DNA from: Promicromonospora iranensis
GTDB taxonomy: Bacteria > Actinomycetota > Actinomycetes > Actinomycetales > Cellulomonadaceae
Reading direction: 5' to 3'
DNA length: 51,200 bases
NCBI RefSeq assembly: GCF_028994775.1
Contig: NZ_JAJQMN010000001.1
Coordinates: 597,203-648,402 of the forward strand
The first letter of the stretch is position 1, and each line of letters opens with the position of its first letter. Shown here piece after piece: positions 1-7,971 of the stretch. The notes below the pieces were generated by a model. The model saw only the letters and a program-made list of their open reading frames with translations, ran no database searches and was not told the origin of the DNA. Both the position numbers and the translations under genes were made by a program.

Positions 1-2209
1 GGTTCCCCGCTGCCCAGTACCCGTCCGCGAGATTGTTCCGTGACTGCAAGGTGTCGGGGTGGTCCCGGCCCAGAACCCGCTCCCGGTCTGCCAACGTCGC
101 CTCGAACAGCGGGATCGCCCGCCCCAAGTCCCCAGCCAGCCGGTATGTGCGGGCGAGATGATCCCGGGAAACCAGGGTGTCCGGGTGGTCCGCCCCTAGT
201 GCCTGCTCAGCGGAGGTGGACAGCGGCCGCAAAATCGTGAGCGCCGTGTGAGGATCTGACAGGTCGTTCAGGGCTTCGCCTGCTCGCGCTCCCGCGGCGA
301 CCATCTGTTCGTCCACGCCCTGATCGGGATGGGCAAGAAGCGTCAGAACGTGCGTCGCTAGCGCGGCCGCTTCAGTCCGCTGGGCCCAGTAGTCTTCTCG
401 GTCCAGCGGCCGGACGGTACCGACCGTGCCGGTACCGGCGGCAATAGCCCGCGAGGACCAGCCATCCCGGTCGGTTATGTCGCGGATCACCCGGCCGACA
501 AGCCGGTGCATGATCACGCTCGTGGTGTCGTCGGACGGCTGCGCCAGACCGCTGTCGGCGATGACCGCCAAGGCATCACCGACCTCGAATGCCTCACCCA
601 GAGCGCCGAACCAACGGCGCGGCACACCGCCGGGGTCGAGGAAGGCAAGGGCGCCTAGAACCGATCGGGCCAGCTCCTGGTCGTGGGCGGCGTCTATCGC
701 TGCTGCGACCGCTAGTGCCAGCGCGGCCACGGTCGCGCGTGGGTATTCCGGCGTTGCCTTGTCGTCCCCGAATAGGCGGTCGAGCGGTTGCCACCTCAGC
801 TCCTGCATATACTCGCTGTACCCGTAACCATGGTCGAGACGGCGACGGCGCGCGATCGTCCAGACCGCCCCTGCCAGCGCCAGGGGAAGTCTGCCCAATT
901 CCACTGCGACCCGTCGTGCACCGGCTGGGTCTGCCAGAGCGGTCCCGTCATGTAGGTAGGCGAGCGCCTGCTTGTGGGTGAACACGCCAATGTCAAGAAC
1001 GTCGCCGAGAGCGACGGATCGGTCAGCCGAGGTGGCGATCACCGCAGCCGTTGCCTCCGGTGGCAACAGACCATCCAGGTCGTGCCGGTCGATGACGTTG
1101 TCGAACACGACCAGCCGACGGGTATCGCGGTCGCTGGCCCACAGGCTGTACAACCTGCGCACGCTGTCTTCGGGCGGTTCGCCCTGGGCGACTGCGCCGA
1201 GGCGTTCGGCCAGGAGCCGTAGGTCGGACACGGCCCCGGCGCGGGTCTCGGCGTTGACCCACGCCACCACGGGCCAGCCCTGCTGCACACAGTGGCGCGC
1301 GATCTCGCCGGCGGTCTGGGACTTGCCGACACCACGCAACCCGGCCAGCGAAACCAGGGTCATAGTGCTGTTACCAGCGACTCGTTCCACGAGCCTGGCA
1401 GTTACGGCACGGTCCACGTACCCCGGAGCTCGCCGAGGGATCTGACCCACGACGACCTGTTCGGTCCGCGTTGTCCCGCCGACAGTGGTCAGCCCTGCGA
1501 TGCCCGTCACGCCGATCCGGTCCAAGAATCCCGCAGCCGACTCCGGATCAAGCCTGTCGAGCAGGTCGAACCCGGCAACGCGAAGAACGGTCGGGGTCTC
1601 CTTGACCTGCCGCGCCGAGATCACGCCCACGCAGTACTCCCGGCCGCTAACGGTGGCCAGCACAGCTCCGCCCGATGCTGCCGACCATGCCTGGGTGGCC
1701 TCGGGCGCCGTACCCCGAACGTCCGGCAGCAGCGACCTGTCCGATGTCAGTGAGAGCGCTACTCGTCCGTCACGGACCCAGCCATCCGGTATCCGAGCCA
1801 CATGCGCCGAGTCCAGCAGCAGGTTCCCCGTCAAGGGCACCAGCCCGTCCGGCCCGCTGGGCTCACCCGGTGTGTGCGGGTCGAGGCGCCCGAACGACGG
1901 GTAGCACCCGCACGTGCAGCCAACAAGCACTCCGCCGGCCGCAGTGTCCAGAACTGCCAGCGACACTGGCTCGACCTCAGGCAGACCATCGACCTCCAGC
2001 AGCGCGAGGTCAACATTGGCGTCACAACTCCGCCATACGACCCGTCCGGTTAAGCGGTTCCCGTCGTGCCACACCTGGTAGTCCTCACCGTCCGCGCAAT
2101 GGTCCGCGGTCAGGACCAGATTCTCTCGCAGGTGGAACCCAGAGCCACGGGAGCGGACTTCCTGCCCTGTACGCGCGAACGTGAGCAGGACGTTCCGCAC
2201 TACTTCCAC
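1..2209 (-). CDS. Trypsin-like protease / NB-ARC ATPase / TPR protein (C-terminus outside window)
   Basis: One minus-strand frame stays open from GTG 2209 to the window edge: 736 codons, C-terminus missing. Domain order: trypsin-like serine protease with His near residue 37 (LVLTADHCADG), Asp near 68 (VDLALLEVDG) and Ser near 178 (SAASGGAVLA); then an NB-ARC/STAND ATPase with Walker A GLRGVGKS near 290 and Walker B RRLVVFDNV near 366; then TPRs of the HPDTLxSRxxLAxxY type near 690-736. The start lies 4 bp after the stop of the Trypco2 gene, so the two are probably cotranslated. In known families this layout belongs to conflict or programmed-death systems: TPRs sense, the NTPase switches, the protease acts. 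That role is inferred. All three catalytic residues are present, so the protease should be active. Confidence 0.85.
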   Translation of the reverse strand, partial: MEVVRNVLLTFARTGQEVRSRGSGFHLRENLVLTADHCADGEDYQVWHDGNRLTGRVVWRSCDANVDLALLEVDGLPEVEPVSLAVLDTAAGGVLVGCTCGCYPSFGRLDPHTPGEPSGPDGLVPLTGNLLLDSAHVARIPDGWVRDGRVALSLTSDRSLLPDVRGTAPEATQAWSAASGGAVLATVSGREYCVGVISARQVKETPTVLRVAGFDLLDRLDPESAAGFLDRIGVTGIAGLTTVGGTTRTEQVVVGQIPRRAPGYVDRAVTARLVERVAGNSTMTLVSLAGLRGVGKSQTAGEIARHCVQQGWPVVAWVNAETRAGAVSDLRLLAERLGAVAQGEPPEDSVRRLYSLWASDRDTRRLVVFDNVIDRHDLDGLLPPEATAAVIATSADRSVALGDVLDIGVFTHKQALAYLHDGTALADPAGARRVAVELGRLPLALAGAVWTIARRRRLDHGYGYSEYMQELRWQPLDRLFGDDKATPEYPRATVAALALAVAAAIDAAHDQELARSVLGALAFLDPGGVPRRWFGALGEAFEVGDALAVIADSGLAQPSDDTTSVIMHRLVGRVIRDITDRDGWSSRAIAAGTGTVGTVRPLDREDYWAQRTEAAALATHVLTLLAHPDQGVDEQMVAAGARAGEALNDLSDPHTALTILRPLSTSAEQALGADHPDTLVSRDHLARTYRLAGDLGRAIPLFEATLADRERVLGRDHPDTLQSRNNLADGYWAAGN

Positions 2210-2213
2210 CGCG

Positions 2214-2516
2214 TCAGTCCTGTCCGTCCAACAGAGGTGTCTGCGTCGTCCCGTCGTCCGACACGACCTTCGGTGTCAGCGTCAGCCTGATGGTCTGCGT
2301 CGTTGCGCGCTCCGCCGACCCCTTGGTGCTGGCATCGACCAGCCACCACTTGACGCCGCCCCCGGCCTCCGCGCCGAGCGTGACGGTCGCCTGAAGCTCG
2401 ACCTCGATCGCCGTCGCCTCGAACCGCAGCCGGCTGTCCTTCCCGGCGTCCATCGCCGCCTCCAGCTCCGACCTCAACGCCTCGATCGCCTTCGCAATAG
2501 GCACACCCTCAGCCAT
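2214..2516 (-). CDS. Trypco2 family protein (trypsin-co-occurring domain 2)
   Basis: 100 residues. It starts with IAKAIEALRSELEAAM, continues with a beta-rich part (LRFEATAIEVELQATVTL) and a KWWLVDASTKGS stretch, and ends in TIRLTLTPK, the pattern of the trypsin-co-occurring domain 2. This family sits almost always beside a trypsin/NTPase effector, as here; it is thought to be a sensor or adaptor, but its biochemistry is unknown. ATG 2516 is chosen because GGGGGAG stands 5 bases upstream. The frame is open further upstream to 2690, but that part has no family signature. The gene precedes the protease/ATPase gene with a 4-bp gap, so they form one operon. Confidence 0.75.
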   Translation of the reverse strand: MAEGVPIAKAIEALRSELEAAMDAGKDSRLRFEATAIEVELQATVTLGAEAGGGVKWWLVDASTKGSAERATTQTIRLTLTPKVVSDDGTTQTPLLDGQD

Positions 2517-2919
2517 GAGAACTCCCCCTGTACCTGCCTGGACGAACAACGCTAAAGGTGCAAGCAGCTCGACGGCCATAGAAGTCAGAAATGAGGCCGT
2601 ACTTCCGAGCCAGGCTTCTAGCGAACCAGGGATCAGATGCCGTAGTAGAGCTCGAAGTCGTACCTGGGCGACGGCCGGTGCTGGCGGCATTGGAATCGTT
2701 GGAATTTAGCGGTTTCTGCGTTGGCTAGCGCCGGTCAGTTGGGGTGGCTGTCGGGCTTCTTGTGGGCTTTTCTTGGACTCGGCGACGAGCGCGAGCGCGA
2801 CGGCTCGCAGGATCAACACACTGGAGCACGGGCCAACGAGGCGGCCACCCCGCCGCCAAGCAGTCACGGATGCCCCCTCGCGCAAGGGCACATGCGAGGA
2901 AGACAAGTATCGTGGGCAC
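2517..2919. other. Intergenic region between divergent genes
   Basis: About 400 bases separate the Trypco2 gene (minus) from the next gene (plus). The promoters of both must be here. Apart from the -10 element noted at 2908-2913 no repeat, hairpin or convincing gene was seen. Open frames on both strands lack protein-like features. Confidence 0.4.
2908..2913 (+). promoter_or_regulatory. TANNNT -10 element of a leaderless gene
   Basis: TATCGT stands six bases before GTG 2920. In actinobacteria this spacing puts the transcription start on the first base of the start codon. No clear -35 element is visible. Confidence 0.45.
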
Positions 2920-3552
2920 GTGCCTGACGACGGTCACTTGGTGGACGATGTTGCAGGCGAGGCGGCAGCGCTCGTCGTGCCCGGTTCTGGGCCTCTTATA
3001 GGTCGAGCCTTCGCAGCGCTTCGTCATGAGTGGCAGCGGAACGCGTCTCTGGCGCTCAAGGCGGCCGTGTCGATTTCGGGCCTCTCGCGCAACGACCTCG
3101 AAGAGCTGTTGGAGGAGGATCCGGCGCTGACGCCCCTCTACCTCCGGGTGCTCTGGGCGGCTGGCATGAACGGGCATGACGAGACGTTGCGAGCGATGGG
3201 CGCAACGCTTGGGGAGGCGGTCCGTTCCCGTGACTGCGATGACGCTGAGTCAATCGCAGACGCGGACCAGGCACTCCTCGGGATGAGCAGGTTGACCCCT
3301 CGCCACTTTCGCGTCCTCCGGTTCCTCTGCAGCAAGCCTCGGCCGATTGCCGGCGCCGATCCTTCTGTCTGGAGCACCGCGTACCTCGCAGAGGAACTCG
3401 AGATGACCGAGGAACGGATGTCATGGTGTCTTACGGACTTGGGGACCACAGGCTTAACCATTTCCGAGGGCCGCTGGGGTGGAGTACACAGTTGGGCAAC
3501 GCCGCTCGGGCAGGCGGTCGTACGGGCCGCGGACCAGCTCGGCGCGGTGTGA
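2920..3552 (+). CDS. Hypothetical protein with C-terminal winged-helix-like part
   Basis: 210 residues, family not recognised. GTG 2920 is chosen because it follows TATCGT by six bases (leaderless pattern); the frame is open upstream to TTG 2773, but that extension looks non-coding. The N-terminal half is helical (SGLSRNDLEELLEEDPALTP). The C-terminal part (about 125-205: LTPRHFRVLRFLC, then STAYLAEELEMTEERMSWCL and a short GGVHSWATPLG wing) looks like a winged helix, as in MarR-like or phage regulatory proteins. There is no catalytic motif. It stands alone between the protease module and an unknown gene. Confidence 0.55.
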   Translation: MPDDGHLVDDVAGEAAALVVPGSGPLIGRAFAALRHEWQRNASLALKAAVSISGLSRNDLEELLEEDPALTPLYLRVLWAAGMNGHDETLRAMGATLGEAVRSRDCDDAESIADADQALLGMSRLTPRHFRVLRFLCSKPRPIAGADPSVWSTAYLAEELEMTEERMSWCLTDLGTTGLTISEGRWGGVHSWATPLGQAVVRAADQLGAV

Positions 3553-3987
3553 CTCTTGTTCCTGGCGCGGTACGGGAGCGCTCAATCTGACTTCAGGTCC
3601 GCTCGATATGCCGAGAAGACCAGATTGAAGGAACCGCGGGGACTGTACCTCGGGTTCTCCCGAGAGCTGTCCTGTTATGTCTCGCGGTGTCCGAGGAGTT
3701 GGTTGGGCACCGCGAGACCCTTGGGAATCCGGGGATGTCACGGCACAACGCTGCGTTGGTGAGAGTGGCGTCGGATGGGCTCAGACAGCGCTCATGTGTA
3801 CCCGATGTGTACCGCACGGCGGGTCTCAGATTTGGTGCGTCCTGCAGTCACCGATGTCCGACGCTGGGCACGCAAAACCGTGTCTTCGGCTGTGTCAGCG
3901 GCCAGCCGTAGGATCTGGGCTCGTGAATCGACCTGCGCTTCATGCGCTCACTACGCCCGTCCACTGGCCGATGGGTAGATACTGACC
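3553..3987. other. Intergenic region with hairpin and short direct repeats
   Basis: 435 bases without a convincing gene. It holds an inverted repeat at 3679-3718 (11-bp arms GTCTCGCGGTG / CACCGCGAGAC, 18-base loop), probably the terminator of the upstream gene, and two copies of ATGTGTACC at 3794-3802 and 3805-3813, 11 bp apart, which could bind a protein on one face of the helix. TAGATA at 3976-3981 lies six bases before the next start codon and may be its -10 element. Confidence 0.4.
3679..3718. terminator. 11-bp inverted repeat, probable terminator
   Basis: Perfect 11-bp arms with an 18-base loop, 127 bases after the stop at 3552. There is no T-tract, which is usual for high-GC actinobacteria. 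Confidence 0.4.
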
Positions 3988-4527
3988 ATGGGCATCTACT
4001 TCGGCTTGTTCGCCGTGGACTCCGGCCTCGTTCAGCGGGACGAGGAGTGGCTCGCGGAGTACGCGGAAGAACGATACCGAGAGTTCTGGGAGTGGGACCA
4101 GGATCCAGCGGCGGCGATGGACGACCCGCGCAGCGAAGTCATGCTGCGTTACCAGCACCACTACATGGACCTAATCAACCCTTACCTGGAGGCCGCGTAC
4201 GGCATCGAGCCATACACCTGGTTCGCCGGTGAGCAGGTCAGCGAGCTCTACTTTGTCACGCCGCCGGACCAAGTCACTGCACTCGCAGCCACCCTGTCGC
4301 GTCCGGCCGGCGACGTTCGTGAACGGCTCGACTCCCTTGCTCGGGCAAACCTCGACATGGTGGGCACCTGGACACCATTGGAGGGCCTCCAGGCAATCGG
4401 CACGATCCAGGACGGGACCGTCGACCAGGTCTGGGAGCTGATCGATGGCTTGCACGTCCAGCTTCAGACCTTTTTCCAGCGAGCCGCCGACAGCGGACAA
4501 GCCATGATCGGCGAGTTCAGTCCGTGA
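3988..4527 (+). CDS. Hypothetical protein, MGIYF family-like
   Basis: 179 residues, acidic and helical, with no signal peptide or membrane segment. It begins MGIYFGLFAVDSGLVQRDEEW and has many Trp and Tyr residues in the first third (YREFWEWDQDP, YQHHYMDL, PYTWFAG). The overall style recalls small YfbM/DUF1877-type proteins (MGI/MGM start, conserved aromatic and acidic residues, late GLHVQLQTFF helix), but the match is not firm. ATG 3988 follows TAGATA by six bases, so the mRNA may be leaderless. A strong bidirectional hairpin ends the unit at 4699-4740. Confidence 0.6.
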   Translation: MGIYFGLFAVDSGLVQRDEEWLAEYAEERYREFWEWDQDPAAAMDDPRSEVMLRYQHHYMDLINPYLEAAYGIEPYTWFAGEQVSELYFVTPPDQVTALAATLSRPAGDVRERLDSLARANLDMVGTWTPLEGLQAIGTIQDGTVDQVWELIDGLHVQLQTFFQRAADSGQAMIGEFSP

Positions 4528-4698
4528 CACGGTCGCAGGTGATCCCCGCACCTTCGTCTTTGTCACCCGTGACCAGAGCATGTCCACGACCCGGAAATTG
4601 CCCAACACGAATGTGAGCCTGCGCCAGAGTGTCCCCGCGGTGTCAGCAGTAGTTCGTGGATCGCAGTCCGGGCATATGGCACGAGTTGCGATCGGCGA

Positions 4699-4740
4699 CA
4701 ACGGCCGGGAGCGTTGGAATACCAACGCTCCCGGCCGTTG
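4699..4740. terminator. Perfect 19-bp hairpin with AATA loop
   Basis: Left arm 4699-4717 and right arm 4722-4740 are exact reverse complements, joined by the loop AATA. It lies between the stop at 4527 (plus) and the stop at 5020 (minus), so a two-way terminator is the simplest reading. There is no T-run on either side. Confidence 0.65.
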
Positions 4741-4773
4741 GTCACGTTGAGACCGGATGGACTCGTGCGGACC

Positions 4774-4797
4774 TCTTGCGGACTATCTGCGCACTGC
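4774..4797. other. Candidate left attachment site of the mobile element
   Basis: 24 bases identical at 22 positions to 22802-22825 at the integrase 3' end. TGCGGAC occurs three times within 73 bases here (4766, 4777, 4832) and twice within 18 bases at the other end (22805, 22816). A near-repeat flanking an integrase-relaxase island suggests attL. This is inference: the 22-bp agreement includes integrase codons, so it could also be the remnant of another integrase gene. Confidence 0.35.
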
Positions 4798-5019
4798 TGT
4801 CGCGTCGTCAATCCATGGCGGCTGGGGCTCATGCGGACCTCCGGTCGGCTACCTCTGCGTCGACTGGCAAGGTCACATTCCAACCCGCGATCTGCCTGAA
4901 GGAGATGGGGCAGCCATTGTGGAGTTGACCGCTACCAGATCAAGGCGCGCCTGACGGCGCCCGCGACCTCCGCCACCTCCGGTCGCACCCCGTCGCACCC
5001 ACCTCCGCCGCTGATGCGC

Positions 5020-5583
5020 TCACACCTGCTTGGTCAGAGATTCAAGTGCCCGGCGGCCTGCCGTCACGTCGGCCAACATGGGGGCGAGGAGCGCGCTCAT
5101 GTCGTCGGGGATGTCCGGAGCCGAAGGGGCGATGTCGAGGTCGTGCGCTCGCGCTGTTGCAAATACTTCTCGTGCTTCAGGATCAGGATCGGCTGTCAGC
5201 CTCGCGATCTGGATCTTGCGGGCGCTGTCCCTCGCGTTCTGGAGGTCACCAACAGACTGGATCGCGACGATGACGGCCAGCCAGTCGTTCCAGAGCAAGC
5301 GGGACGCGATGACATCACGGCCTTCCTTCCAACCGTCCGCTGTCAGTCTCAGATCGTGCGGCCACCACTTCTTGTTCCGAATGCACATCCGAGCGGCCGT
5401 TTCGGCCATTAGGAGGTCAGCATCGATCAAGCGCGCAGCTCGTCGTGCCATTACGGCTTCCCGCCGATTTTCTGCCCTGCGTTCCAACCAGCCGCCGAAG
5501 CCGACCCCAGCGATGCCGCTGACCAGCGTTCCGCCGATTCCCGCAAGAGCAATGATCGCCTCTCCGTCCATGGGGGTAAGCAT
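5020..5583 (-). CDS. Small membrane-anchored protein, unknown function
   Basis: 187 residues. An N-terminal hydrophobic, Gly-rich segment (residues 7-32, LAGIGGTLVSGIAGVGFGGW) is probably one membrane helix. It is followed by a charged coil (ERRAENRREAVMARRAARL) and a soluble helical domain with Trp pairs (KKWWPHDLRL, LLWNDWL). Proteins of this shape are common in actinobacteria but have no assigned role. Starts at 5583 or 5571 are both possible; the first has a weak AGG three bases away. It is divergent from the CBASS operon and may belong to the same cargo. Confidence 0.6.
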   Translation of the reverse strand: MLTPMDGEAIIALAGIGGTLVSGIAGVGFGGWLERRAENRREAVMARRAARLIDADLLMAETAARMCIRNKKWWPHDLRLTADGWKEGRDVIASRLLWNDWLAVIVAIQSVGDLQNARDSARKIQIARLTADPDPEAREVFATARAHDLDIAPSAPDIPDDMSALLAPMLADVTAGRRALESLTKQV

Positions 5584-5943
5584 GCACCTGCGCGCACGAA
5601 CAGAGTCGGCGGCCGTGAAATCCCGGCCGCAGCGATGCTGTCCGTAACTCGCAGACGGCCACGACGGCCGGTGCCCGTAACCAGTACGTCGATCACCCGC
5701 CTAACAACCGCCCGCCTGAGGTCGACGTGCCTGAACATCCGACGCCAGGCACCACTCCAAGGTGGACTCTTCTTGGGCTCCGTTGGTGCGATGCCCTGTC
5801 CAGCCAGCCTGGTCCGCCTAGGTGTCGGTGCCCTATGCGGCCTAGCCACTCGGTCGCGAGGCACCGATCCGAGTTGCCGATTCGCCACACCGATGTCAGT
5901 GGCGAGGGCTACCGTGTGAGCACCGCAGGAGATGGAGGAGCAA
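5584..5943. other. Intergenic region upstream of the CBASS operon
   Basis: 360 bases between divergent genes. An inverted repeat TCGGTGCC / GGCACCGA (5825-5832 and 5860-5867, 27 bases apart) is the only clear structure and might be an operator. No gene for a CapH/CapP-type or WYL-type CBASS regulator is found here. Confidence 0.35.
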
Positions 5944-6963
5944 GTGACGAGTCAGCTCTCCTCAAGTGGACCGGTCCCGGAGCCCTTCAACGGGGATCGT
6001 TTCCAGATCCTCGCCCTCGACGGTGGAGGCGCGAAGGCGCTGTTCAGCGCCAATGTTCTCGCGCGGTTCGAACAGGACATTGGCGTACGCGTCATCGACA
6101 ACTTCGACCTCATCGCAGGCACCTCCGCAGGTGGAATCGTGGCGCTAGCGCTCGGTGCAGGACTATCCCCAGCCGAAGTGGCCGATCGTTACCTAGAGCT
6201 CATTGCGAAGATCTTCCCGCGCAACCGGCAGCGAAAACTGCGGCCGAGCCGTTTGGTGCGACCGAGCTACTCAGGCGCCGCCTTGCTCGATGCACTCAAC
6301 TCCGTCTTCGGCGATCGCCGACTTGGCGAGAGCGCCAAGCGGCTCCTCGTGCCGTCGTGGAATGTCCAGAGCGGCGGCGTCCACATCTTCAAGACACCCC
6401 ACCACGCTCGTCTCGTCCGCGACTGGAACGTCAAGATGGCCGATGTCGCTCTCGCGACGGCGTCCGCGCCGACATACTTCCCAGCGGCCACGGTCGACTC
6501 GACACGACTGATCGACGGTGGCGTGTTCGCGAACAATCCGTCGGTACTCGCGATTGCTGAAGCGACAAGCATGCTCGGAGTGCCGCTCGACGCGATCCGG
6601 ATCCTCAATATCGGAACGATGAGCCCATTCACTGACCATTCCGACAAGCTGGATAACGCCGGGCTGAGCAAGTGGGGGCTCGCTGCGGTTCCCCTGATCC
6701 TCGCCGCGAGCAGCGCCAGCAGCAGTGGCCTCGCTCGTCACTTGATCGGCTTCGACGACTTCGTCCGCATGGACGCTGTCGTTCCACCAGGATTGTTCTC
6801 GCTCGACCGCATCGATGCGAAAAAGGTTGCAGGCTATGCCGCCACGGTCAGCCGAGACCTCAGCCCGGAGTACTCCACCAAGTTCGCGGATCACATCGCG
6901 CCGTCCTATACGCCACTGCGGGTCGCAACCGCGACAGGACCTACCCCTGAGGAGCCGAAATAA
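5944..6963 (+). CDS. capV: CBASS effector CapV, patatin-like phospholipase
   Basis: 339 residues. A patatin-like phospholipase of CBASS: on phage infection the cyclic dinucleotide made by the CD-NTase activates CapV, which degrades inner-membrane phospholipids and kills the cell. Visible motifs: oxyanion loop LDGGGAKA (about residue 26), nucleophile Ser61 in GTSAG, catalytic Asp191 in DGGVFANNPS. GTG 5944 is preferred over ATG 5932, because GGAG sits six bases before it while the ATG is almost inside its own Shine-Dalgarno. The stop overlaps the next start (TAATG). The canonical DGGGxRG loop has Lys-Ala here, within family variation. Base composition is visibly less GC-rich than in the chromosome to the right, which suggests transfer. 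Confidence 0.9.
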   Translation: MTSQLSSSGPVPEPFNGDRFQILALDGGGAKALFSANVLARFEQDIGVRVIDNFDLIAGTSAGGIVALALGAGLSPAEVADRYLELIAKIFPRNRQRKLRPSRLVRPSYSGAALLDALNSVFGDRRLGESAKRLLVPSWNVQSGGVHIFKTPHHARLVRDWNVKMADVALATASAPTYFPAATVDSTRLIDGGVFANNPSVLAIAEATSMLGVPLDAIRILNIGTMSPFTDHSDKLDNAGLSKWGLAAVPLILAASSASSSGLARHLIGFDDFVRMDAVVPPGLFSLDRIDAKKVAGYAATVSRDLSPEYSTKFADHIAPSYTPLRVATATGPTPEEPK

Positions 6964-7967
6964 TGGAGCAAGTCACACACTTCACCAATTTTCTCACCGA
7001 GAGGGTCAACCTACCCGAGTCCAAACTGGAATTTCTCGACAAGCGGGTTGATCTGATTTACAGCGCCCTCAAGAATTCTGATCTAGGTGCTCGCGTACTC
7101 GGTATGAAGAAGCAAGGATCGTGGGCACAGCGCACCATCATCAATCCGAAGGAGGGTGAAGAGTTTGACGCAGACTTCATGATCGAGTTTGAAGAACAGG
7201 ACGGCTGGAGCCCGTCGGACTATCAGACGCCCGTCTTCGACGCTCTTAGTGAGTACTGCGAAGCACAGAAAATGAACACCCTCCCGGAAGCGAAGAACCG
7301 CTGCGTGACAGTTACGTACGCCAACTTCATGCACGTAGACGTTGTCCCGTACGTGAATCGTGCGGTCGACGGCGAATGCATTGTCAACACTGACACGAAC
7401 ACCTGGGAAGACACGGACCCGAGTGGATTCACCAAGTGGATGCGCAAAAAGGATGAGATTGCCAACGGCAATATGCGCCGAGCACTACGCATCCTCAAGT
7501 ACCTGCGGGATCACCGGGACTACTACGAGGACACCAAGTCGATCATCCTCACCACCATCGTCGGCGGCGTCATCAGTCTCGACAAGACGCGGACCTACCC
7601 GGGCTGTTACGACAACCTTCCCAAGACGCTCCACCGAATCACGGCCGACCTCGCCGCCTGGGTGCGGGACATGCCGGAGCGGCCTGAGATCGCCGACCCG
7701 TCCCGCGCCGACTCCACCTTTACCCATCGCTGGCCACAACCGGAGTACGACAATTTTCGGCGAGACATCCAGGACGTCGCAGCCCGCGTCGAGGAAGCGA
7801 TCAACTGTTCGACGGCTTGGTCGGACAGCACCAACAAGTGGCGTGAACTCTTGGGCGACGGCTTCGGCCCAGCCGACATCGGTAACGAAAGCAAGTTTCC
7901 TGCGACCGGAACAGGAGTAGCAGCGGGGATTGAAACCATGACTGGGCGCAGCGGCCGAGCCGGCTAG
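6963..7967 (+). CDS. CBASS CD-NTase (cyclic oligonucleotide synthase)
   Basis: 334 residues. CD-NTase fold: GS motif at 52-53 (QGSWAQRT), metal-binding Asp69 and Asp71 (EFDADF), and third Asp126 in NFMHVDVVPY. The active site is intact, so it should make a cyclic di- or trinucleotide; the product cannot be told from sequence. The C-terminal tail (SNTK-type helix, then a flexible Gly/Thr-rich stretch) ends in GRAG. In type II CBASS, Cap2 attaches the C-terminal residue of the CD-NTase, usually Gly or Ala, to cell targets; the terminal Gly here fits that. The start overlaps the capV stop by one base, and Cap2 follows 4 bp later. Confidence 0.88.
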   Translation: MEQVTHFTNFLTERVNLPESKLEFLDKRVDLIYSALKNSDLGARVLGMKKQGSWAQRTIINPKEGEEFDADFMIEFEEQDGWSPSDYQTPVFDALSEYCEAQKMNTLPEAKNRCVTVTYANFMHVDVVPYVNRAVDGECIVNTDTNTWEDTDPSGFTKWMRKKDEIANGNMRRALRILKYLRDHRDYYEDTKSIILTTIVGGVISLDKTRTYPGCYDNLPKTLHRITADLAAWVRDMPERPEIADPSRADSTFTHRWPQPEYDNFRRDIQDVAARVEEAINCSTAWSDSTNKWRELLGDGFGPADIGNESKFPATGTGVAAGIETMTGRSGRAG

Positions 7968-7971
7968 GTTC

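Larger units (their letters stand above)
4528..5019. other. Intergenic region: long hairpin and candidate left element end
   Basis: Nearly 500 bases between two converging genes. It contains the 19-bp hairpin at 4699-4740, two 13/14-identical repeats CTCRTGCGGACCTC (4762-4775 and 4828-4841), and a 24-bp stretch (4774-4797) that matches the integrase 3' end at 22802-22825 at 22 positions. One frame there reads LADYLRTAVAS, much like the integrase C-terminus LADSLRTA. No intact gene is present. Confidence 0.45.

Noticed and set aside
40-2290. Several plus-strand open frames of 60-170 codons, rich in Pro, Arg and Gly
   Set aside because: They are shadows of the minus-strand protease/NB-ARC/TPR gene; the minus frame shows the catalytic triad, Walker motifs and TPRs.
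4757-4954. Frame containing LADYLRTAVAS as an intact small gene
   Set aside because: No ribosome site or domain. Better explained as an attachment-site copy or remnant of an integrase end.
5001-5045. Short similarity (TGGTCAGAG) between 5030 and the int-rnpB gap at 22850
   Set aside because: Only nine bases and not positioned like the 24-base repeat; expected by chance in a window of this size.
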